A DNA stretch of 50,235 nucleotides from Bacteroidota bacterium (GTDB lineage Bacteria; Bacteroidota; Bacteroidia; M30B66), in the NCBI GenBank assembly GCA_947460255.1, contig CANHIS010000017.1, positions 1-50,235 on the forward strand, given 5' to 3'. The translations under genes were made by a program, and so were the position numbers. Under the pieces are notes generated by a model. It did no database searches and was not told the origin of the DNA. It saw only the letters and a list, made by a program, of their open reading frames with translations. Shown piece by piece: positions 50,048 through 50,235 of this stretch (the first letter of the stretch is position 1; every line of letters starts with the position of its first letter).

Positions 50048-50235
50048 ATGGAACTTGAATCGCTTTTTGAGAGGAGCAACAGAAAAATCGACAGGGTTGA
50101 GGATCAGCTCGTGCGCATCCTGATGTCGAAGATCGATTGGAAGCAGCGTCTTGTTGGGCTAAAAGGCTCTCGTGGCGTTGGGAAAACCACTTTGTTGCTA
50201 CAACGACTAAAATCACTAAATCAACCAGCAAATAA
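50048..50235 (+). CDS. AAA-family ATP-binding protein, N-terminal part
   Basis: The gene runs off the right edge after 62 codons. It has a purine-rich leader (AGGAAGGAAGAAA) just before the ATG, which is consistent with translation start. The sequence contains 'LFERSNRKIDRVEDQLV' and the Walker A P-loop 'GLKGSRGVGKTTLLLQRL' (about 39-56). This start resembles the AAA_14 (DUF4143-type) ATPases frequent in Bacteroidota, which have an archaeal-style ATPase core and a PD-(D/E)xK-like or winged-helix tail, but the rest is outside the window. Family assignment is by the P-loop context only. Confidence 0.7.
   Translation, partial: MELESLFERSNRKIDRVEDQLVRILMSKIDWKQRLVGLKGSRGVGKTTLLLQRLKSLNQPAN

Noticed and set aside
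50007-50231. 74-codon minus-strand frame at the right end
   Set aside because: The opposite strand encodes a P-loop ATPase with a promoter and a purine-rich leader, so this frame is its shadow.
1-50235. tRNA and rRNA genes
   Set aside because: I looked for T-arm signatures such as GGTTCGAATCC in the gaps and found none with a credible cloverleaf. A dedicated tRNA scan could still find one.

Overview
The window looks like a chromosomal segment of a member of the Bacteroidota, probably close to Flavobacteriales. The evidence is at least five proteins with a type IX secretion (T9SS) C-terminal sorting domain, many short lipoproteins, the phylum's typical DUF1573-yajC-ybbR-coaE cluster, a fused E1 alpha/beta 2-oxoacid dehydrogenase, and several promoters with a TAnnTTTG -7 box. 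No rRNA, tRNA, CRISPR array, prophage or complete insertion sequence was seen.

Layout. 1-8.2 kb is accessory in character: a DUF4142 lipoprotein, a TonB-dependent receptor, a lone seven-bladed propeller lipoprotein, a small outer membrane protein between two inverted-repeat elements that resemble cassette boundaries, a T9SS protein, and intergenic REP-like, inverted and tandem repeats. 8.2-21.1 kb is mostly core housekeeping: an RDD protein, then ccmC-ccmD-ccmE-ccmF (cytochrome c maturation; CcmE has Cys in place of the heme-binding His), a DUF2520 protein, a UbiA-type prenyltransferase, maf, a T9SS protein, DUF1573-yajC-ybbR-coaE and the NAD(P)HX repair enzyme. 21.2-26.3 kb is again accessory: a lipoprotein, a second propeller lipoprotein, a TPR protein, and a PIN toxin/antitoxin pair bracketed by near-identical 63-bp direct repeats, then a DUF2233 protein.

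26.3-33 kb holds a Kazal-type secreted protein overlapping selD and mnmH (selenium transfer to tRNA), a porin, a PKD/Ig-like T9SS protein, and small hypotheticals. 33-39 kb carries isocitrate dehydrogenase, a VOC/ABM/DUF1801 trio in which the last gene has lost its start frame, a large T9SS propeller protein and a LysR-type protein that consists only of the DNA-binding part. 39-45 kb has a lipoprotein, msrB, a TolC-family channel, and a redoxin gene coupled to an unusual secreted protein that joins a cytochrome c motif, a PHM/DBH-like copper monooxygenase module and a T9SS tail. 45-50.2 kb has a fused SpmA/SpmB carrier, a TPR membrane protein, a long RluA-family pseudouridine synthase, the fused E1 enzyme, and the start of an AAA ATPase. 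The E1/ATPase divergent region contains two copies of the same 20-bp palindrome.

The most unusual items are the copper monooxygenase/cytochrome fusion, a perfect intrinsic terminator embedded in the first codons of ybbR, the direct-repeat-flanked toxin-antitoxin unit, the paired palindromes at the right end, the cassette-like inverted repeats around 5.2-6.0 kb, and the CxxxY-type CcmE. All family names come from reading the sequences without database searches.
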